This document shows positions 9,455 to 35,000 of a DNA stretch of 35,000 nt, piece by piece. This DNA is from Halisarca cf. caerulea. Its lineage: Eukaryota > Porifera > Demospongiae > Chondrillida > Halisarcidae. The first letter of the stretch is position 1, and each line of letters begins with the position of its first letter. The position numbers were made by a program, and so were the translations under genes. The notes beneath the pieces were generated by a model, which had not been told where the DNA came from, searched no databases, and saw nothing but the letters and a program-made list of their open reading frames with translations. The DNA lies in the NCBI GenBank assembly GCA_963170055.1, contig CAUJGJ010000129.1, positions 70,701-105,700 on the forward strand. Reading direction: 5' to 3'.

Positions 9455-9608
9455 ACACACACACACACACATACACACGGCGCTAAATCTCTCACCCCAA
9501 AATCATCAAAATGATTTGATGAGGAAAACTAGCAACTGTTCCGAAGAACAGGGCGCCCACAGGGCCGAATGCGATTAGAGCGCAGCCAATCGCTGTAAGG
9601 GCCGTCAT
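7263..9608 (-). CDS. APH1: APH1, gamma-secretase subunit (first two coding exons; partial)
   Basis: APH1 is a seven-pass membrane protein that scaffolds gamma-secretase, the presenilin protease that cleaves Notch, APP and other type I proteins. Exon 1 (9608-9496) encodes the family N-terminus: a very short lumenal end, then IAFGPVGALFFGTVA, matching the TM1 signature FxAFGPxxALFxxT. Exon 2 (7406-7263) encodes AFYYLVAYLLTALTW (TM2) and a second hydrophobic segment ending PLQELFRWLYYRTL, equivalent to the family's LLQExFRxxYYKLLK. The exons join in phase (GG|G) and exon 2 ends two bases into a codon. Start at 9608 is chosen because family members begin only a few residues before FGP; an upstream in-frame ATG at 9704 would add an unlikely 32 residues. 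The rest (TM3-TM7 with the two conserved His) was not located. It may lie left of the window or among the repeats. Confidence 0.85.
7480..7791. mobile_element. 312-bp inverted-repeat element in APH1 intron 1
   Basis: Termini CAGTGTTAGAAATAA and TTATTTCTAACACTG are perfect 15-bp inverted repeats, of hAT-like CAGTG type. The interior has paired TTGTCTGACC(A/C) phrases. A decayed copy is at 2221-2502. Non-autonomous. Confidence 0.82.
7870..8272. repeat. 16-bp minisatellite, about 25 copies
   Basis: Unit GGATAAACCAGGTGTT. The sixth base alternates A/G in a higher-order pattern, and the rightmost units carry GATGAACCAGGTGCT variants. Because 16 is not a multiple of 3, all three minus-strand frames are open and give an apparent 208-codon ORF of NTWFIQHLVYPTPG repeats, which is not treated as a gene. 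It lies in APH1 intron 1. Confidence 0.92.
8565..8886. repeat. 40-bp minisatellite, 8 copies
   Basis: Units start at 8565, 8605, 8645, 8685, 8729, 8773, 8813 and 8853. Each holds GGCCAGGAGTACCTTAATAT, CTCAGGTACACAGGCATGTA. Copies 4 and 5 are 44 bp through an extra GTAC. Copies are nearly identical, so the array is recent or homogenised. Confidence 0.93.
9008..9066. mobile_element. 43-bp hairpin flanked by a perfect 8-bp duplication
   Basis: A palindrome (CTAGTCTCGTGTGCCAG / CTGGCGCACAAGACTAG, 9016-9032 and 9042-9058, 15 of 17 paired, 9-base loop) is bounded on both sides by ATTACGCA (9008-9015 and 9059-9066). An 8-bp target-site duplication is typical of hAT-family insertions. A related string GACTAGTCTCGTCAACCAGA occurs at 34921-34940. 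Confidence 0.75.
9375..9478. repeat. CA microsatellite in APH1 intron 1
   Basis: About 50 CA units with two TA interruptions. On the APH1 sense strand it is a UG tract beginning roughly 17 bases after the exon 1 donor. Confidence 0.95.
9496..9608 (-). CDS. APH1: APH1 exon 1 (start codon)
   Basis: 113 bp. ATG at 9608-9606 with a purine at -3; donor TTGGG|GTGAGA. Encodes MTALTAIGCALIAFGPVGAL then FFGTVASFPHQIILMILG. A long CA microsatellite (TG-sense for this gene) begins about 17 bases past the donor. Confidence 0.87.
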
Positions 9609-9717
9609 TTCTCCGATATTTTTCTGCAGAGGGTAATCCCAATTATCTTTAGAGGGCGTGACCCTAATAAATAGCTCATCCTGCGCCCCGCATTTCAATC
9701 GCATTCGAGCGCGAACG
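9609..9717. promoter_or_regulatory. Shared APH1/DNAJC25 divergent promoter region
   Basis: The start codons of two oppositely transcribed genes are separated by 109 bp, so 5' UTRs and core promoters must lie in or overlap this stretch. It is CpG-richer than its surroundings and contains GGGCGTGAC and GCGCCCCGC, resembling GC-box/KLF-type sites. It also has CATTCGAGCGCGAACG just before the DNAJC25 ATG. No canonical TATA box is placed, but CTAATAAATAG (9664-9674) is AT-rich. Confidence 0.7.
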
Positions 9718-31094
<21,377 letters not shown>

Positions 31095-31395
31095 ATCATT
31101 TTTTACCTTAATTATTATTCGCTTGATTGACCATTCAAGATTAATATAGTGAGAACGTAAAAATTTAATAATTTGTTGATTTATGCACTTAGTTGTATAG
31201 ATAACTAAGCATGCATGCATGATTCCATCTATAACATTATACAGTGCATAATTACTGCAGTTATAGCATGCATACTGTCATAATAATAATAGTATACATG
31301 ATATTATCTTTGCATGTGCATGCAGAATTTCTTTATATATTATAATTATTATAGACCGATCCTCCAATATAAAGGACACTATATTATATACATAC
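31095..31395 (+). other. Probable DNAJC25 3' UTR and flank
   Basis: Very AT-rich with many TTAATA and AATAATA strings. No canonical AATAAA was seen in the first 300 bases, so the cleavage site cannot be placed. A CGATCCTCCAATATAAAGGACACTA fragment near 31358 resembles the end of the GGACACTTTG-type MITE. Confidence 0.45.
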
Positions 31396-31482
<87 letters not shown>

Positions 31483-31522
31483 TATATACGTATATATAAT
31501 ATATTATTATTATTATTATTAT
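31396..31522. repeat. TA microsatellite plus ATT tract
   Basis: About 40 TA units followed by ATTATATACG and seven ATT units. The ATT tract (AAT on the minus strand) may be the 3' tail of the adjacent LINE fragment. Confidence 0.9.
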
Positions 31523-31652
31523 AAACACTTGATACATAGATAGTTAATATACTATACTAGACACAAACACAAATGGAAATTACTAAATACAGATTATTAT
31601 TACAGAAAACACAAAATGAAAGAAAAAAAAAACCATTACACACAAGGCCTAA

Positions 31653-31784
31653 TTAATCAATAGAATCTGGCAGCTCCAATGAGAAATCCATGGTGCCCAG
31701 AATCGAAGAGGCATTACCTGTTTGTATGGCCACTGAAAGCCGCTGTAATAGATAGCTGAAGGACTGAGTCTCTCCAGTGGCTGA
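31653..31784 (-). pseudogene. C-terminal fragment of a second LINE polyprotein copy
   Basis: A 43-codon minus frame to a TAA at 31655-31653. It contains TQSFSYLLQRLSVAIQTGNA and ends in LELPDSID. It parallels the end of the neighbouring element, which has SSAYLSLCQKISVIIQRYIT. It is therefore a separate, better-preserved tail from a related element, too diverged to be part of the same copy. Confidence 0.6.
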
Positions 31785-31894
31785 TTTCAATAATATATAA
31801 TATATTTATTATTTATATTCATTAATACTAAAATTTAATACAACAAAAATGAACACAACTATAATACAACACACACTACGTACACTAGTGCCAA

Positions 31895-33445
31895 TTACGA
31901 CAGAGTTATATAAGCACATGTACAACTACGTAACACACACTGAGTTATATATCTTTGAATGATCACACTTATTTTCTGACACAATGACAAATAGGCAGAT
32001 GAATCATTGTTCTGCAAACGGATTCTTCTGGCCAAATCTTTTAAGAAAGATCTGCAATCATTGGAGAAAACCCCCATAATCTCAATTGCTATTGGGATCA
32101 ATTGCAAATGGTACAAGGATGATAGATCATGATAAAGCCTTCTTTTTTGTCCTGAGGCATTGCCAGCCACTGCTCTCGCACGACTTGAACTCAATTTGAT
32201 GTATGAAGGAGCCAAAGTGTCGTGTATGGTTACATCCCAGATTACTGCCCTTCCCTGTGACCATGGAATGAGGCTTATGCCATCTGGTCTACGGCCATCA
32301 CTGCATGAAAGGCCCCTTGGTTCCAAGGTACAGGGGACCTTGATGGAAGAAAGGGCTCTGTGGATTAGCTGATTGAGATCAGCGTGCCTTGGAATACGCC
32401 CTTGACTCCTAACACAACTAAGGCCATGTGTCCCGGATGTGTCTACTAGCTCTCCACAGTGCTGGCATTTGCGGGAAACACAAAGTGCTGCACCTAAACG
32501 TAGGTCAATTGCAACTCGAATTGCCTCGTTGTCCATTCTCAGGCCAACTGCAGACAAGGGCGGTGCAGTGAGCCATGCTCCTGACTCCTTCTGTTTCACC
32601 GCTAAAAGGCGTGCTGTTAAAAAATTGATTTGGCATCAGATCTGTTTTGTGGCATCGTCATCTGTAGGTGGAGACTCCGTAGTAAATTTTTGCCAAACTA
32701 TCGGAGCATCCTGCATTATTGATGGCATTGACAATGAGATGGACTCAGGCAAGAGAGTATGAAGGATTGAAGCACAACCAGTTGCTGAAGCTAGAAGGGC
32801 AGACGGTGCAAGCATGACTGTGCTACGGATTCCCAGACCTCCTGCATTGATTGGTAGGGTTGCCTGGAGCCAGGAGTCAGTGCTAAGCTGGATGTTGCAG
32901 ATGCTTTCAAGGAGAGATCGCAAAACCTTGTCGAATGTTTCAAGTAACCTTGATTGATAGCAGGGCGCAGTCCTTAATATGTACAGGACTTTGGGAATAG
33001 CCAAAGCATGCTGCAGCAATTAAACAAAGGGCATCATGTGCATGCAACAGCTTTAGCCTTTCCCCCAAGGACCAAAGAGCCTGAATCTTTGAAAGGATGA
33101 CTGAATTGATTGCAGGAGCACTGCCAATAGGAGATCCCAGCAAGATGGCTTCAGCTGGGCTGACAGTTGACAAGGATGGCAAACTTGACTCGATAGCATA
33201 GCTAACACTGTGTTTTTGTCATTCCCGATGACTTCACATTTCCTAGTGTTAAGAACAAGGCCTAAGTCACTAGAAGCATCAATCAGAAATCTAGAATACT
33301 CCAGGACTTCCTCCACTGATCCACAAAACGTGCCATCGATCATCCAAGTAAAACAACTTATAAAGCTGGATGAAAGGCTTGAAGTCATTTCATGAATTGC
33401 CAAGCAGAACAAGAGTGGACCAAGAGGATCACCCTGTTGGACACC

Positions 33446-33447
<2 letters not shown>
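31895..33447 (-). pseudogene. Non-LTR retrotransposon polyprotein: RT and restriction-like endonuclease, degenerate and 5'-truncated
   Basis: Read on the minus strand. GVQQGDPLGPLLFCLAIHEM (33446 leftwards) is a reverse-transcriptase block. It is followed by the catalytic box, then GLVLNTRKCEVIG, LLGSPIGSAP, IPKVLYILRTAPC and LPINAGGLGIRS, all typical of the post-palm/thumb region. Further on, CQHCGELVDTSGTHGLSC is a C-x2-C-x10-H-x4-C finger. RRPDGISLIP with WDVTI gives the PD...D pattern of a restriction-like endonuclease, the layout of R2/NeSL-type LINEs. Damage: the nucleotides for YLDD (33339-33350) are out of frame between compensating indels, another frame excursion spans about 33190-33030, and a TGA lies at 32638-32636. 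The N-terminal half is absent; the frame enters a TA repeat. It is not functional. Confidence 0.82.

Positions 33448-33519
<72 letters not shown>
33448..33519. repeat. TA microsatellite, left side of the DNA element
   Basis: About 36 TA units between the LINE break and the TCCCTTTATTG terminus. A shorter TA run continues on the other side of the element (34422-34432), so the element sits within a TA array. Confidence 0.92.
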
Positions 33520-33525
<6 letters not shown>

Positions 33526-34421
33526 TATTGTGGGACATGCGCGCTCGCGAAAAACGCGTTGTTGTGGACAGGCCACTATAGTGGCTCAACGTGTGGCTGT
33601 GGGAGATAATTTTAAGCGAATCTTAGCGAAATTTGTTCAAATTTTATATGCAGGCTACGTGGGGTGATAAGGACACATGCTAGAAATTTGAGGGCTGTGG
33701 TACACATTACAACGAAGTTAGAACTAATAGAAAATTGTACAAAAAAGAACTAAAATTCGGTGTTATGCAGAGATTATGCGATGATATGCGGAATTATGCA
33801 AAGTTTTACAATGATTTGGTTCTCTAGAAATCTAGTTCTTGGCTAAAACGAACAGTTACAAGCGCTTTCATATTGTACTGGCTCCAACTGTACTTGCTTT
33901 GTGCCCTCGATAGAGTGATCCTTCGAAAAGATGTCGAAATTCAAGAGGAAATGTTATCGTTCGTCGGATTTCGCACCGAAGATTCTTTGCTTGCTTTCTA
34001 CTATCTTCAGTGCTATTTCTTCAGTTGCTACTGAACAAAATGCACAAGTTTGGTCTGTTCTTTAGCCTACTGTGGATAGCGCTACATTTGGAAAGTTTAT
34101 GAATAGAAAGTAAGCCTTTTCGAACCTTGTCTTTTTTCACCCGTCGACGGAACTTATATACGCTTACGTTTCAGCCTTTTACAAGTCAGTGTGTGCAAAT
34201 TTCTCTTAGTTGTGTATTCAGTTGTGCTTCAAGAAGGCTTGGCTAGCTTTACAAGTGTTAGTTGTGACCAAAGTAATCCACTTCGCTCCAAAAATAATAG
34301 AAAAAGAAGGAGCCACTATAGTGGCCCGTCCACAATAACGGTTATGCAATTTCACCACTTAGCCCACAACATGGATTGGTCACGTGCGAGCCACTATAGT
34401 GGCCCGTCCACAATAAAGGGA
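33520..34421. mobile_element. 902-bp TA-flanked DNA transposon (non-autonomous) with repeated CCACTATAGTGG dyads
   Basis: Terminus TCCCTTTATTGTGG is repeated inverted as CCACAATAAAGGGA. The 12-bp palindrome CCACTATAGTGG occurs at 33573-33584, 34313-34324 and 34391-34402. Each is embedded in GCCACTATAGTGGCCCGTCC and CACAATAA or its reverse complement, so each end has two transposase-site-like blocks. The only ORF of note is 45 codons (about 33930-34067, MSKFKRKCYRSSD) without transposase features. Target duplication TA cannot be distinguished from the surrounding TA array. Tc1/mariner-like by inference. Confidence 0.8.
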
Positions 34422-34432
34422 TATATATATAT

Positions 34433-34678
34433 ACACATAATATTATTGTTATAACTTATTTATCTCGTTCTTTAAATTTGTAAGGAGGGTATCCCTAATT
34501 ATTGGGAGGTTAAATGTATTCGTATGATGTACGTAGAGGAATTACTTTTTAGATCGAGAGGTACGTAAATTCATTATAATATTATTTATTGTATGTGTCC
34601 TTAGCTTATATTTCGGACATTCCGCTACCATGAGGTTCCATGCACTATATAGCTAGTGCATATTGTGCATATACGTAT
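34433..34678. other. AT-rich flank, nothing recognised
   Basis: No continuation of the LINE reading frame could be found here. The missing 5' part of that element is therefore not simply displaced by the insertion. Confidence 0.5.

Positions 34679-35000
<322 letters not shown>

Noticed and set aside
9496..9704. Upstream APH1 start at 9704 adding MRLKCGAQDELFIRV
   Set aside because: APH1 proteins start a few residues before the FGP signature, and the extension would overlap the DNAJC25 promoter side. The ATG at 9608 fits better.
31314..31499. YIYIYI ORFs in TA repeats (also 33370-33609)
   Set aside because: TA microsatellite translation.

Overview
The window is nuclear DNA of an animal. It has GT-AG introns, long CA/GT and TA microsatellites, many small inverted-repeat transposons and LINE remnants. 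The two recognisable host genes are conserved membrane proteins of the early secretory pathway. Repeat content and style suggest an early-branching marine invertebrate such as a sponge or cnidarian, but that is a low-confidence inference.

Layout. Bases 1-7262 are mostly intron-like or intergenic DNA full of TACGTACGTA-type tracts, minisatellites, hairpins and short transposons. A few coding-looking pieces there (85-155 plus; 771-856, 1389-1585, 3153-3508 and 3768-3959 minus; 3587-3784 plus) could not be assigned to a family. From 7263 to 9608 on the minus strand lie the first two exons of APH1, the gamma-secretase subunit. Its later exons were not located. Only 109 bases away, in head-to-head orientation, starts the main gene: a complete DNAJC25 orthologue (ER-type membrane DnaJ protein) of 11 exons spanning 9718-31094. 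It encodes a 330-residue protein with signal peptide, J domain with HPD motif, membrane segments and a basic C-terminal tail. All splice phases join cleanly.

The DNAJC25 introns (78 bp to 3.8 kb) carry most of the repeats: three copies of a 460-480 bp TACAGTAGAACCTC element, several pogo-like and hAT-like MITEs, a tandem pair of 0.6-0.7 kb elements, a 32-bp minisatellite, a long hairpin, and an ORF with an in-frame 87-bp duplication. UG-rich microsatellites lie directly beside several splice sites.

Downstream of DNAJC25 (31.1-35 kb) is a transposon cluster. It holds the 3' part of a degenerate non-LTR retrotransposon with reverse transcriptase, CCHC and restriction-like endonuclease signatures (minus strand), and a second related C-terminal fragment. 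A 902-bp inverted-repeat DNA element sits inside a TA microsatellite at the point where the retrotransposon is cut off. No tRNA, rRNA, CRISPR array or prokaryotic feature was seen. No clearly new multi-gene system was found; the most interesting points are the APH1/DNAJC25 shared promoter region and the unusual repeat architecture.
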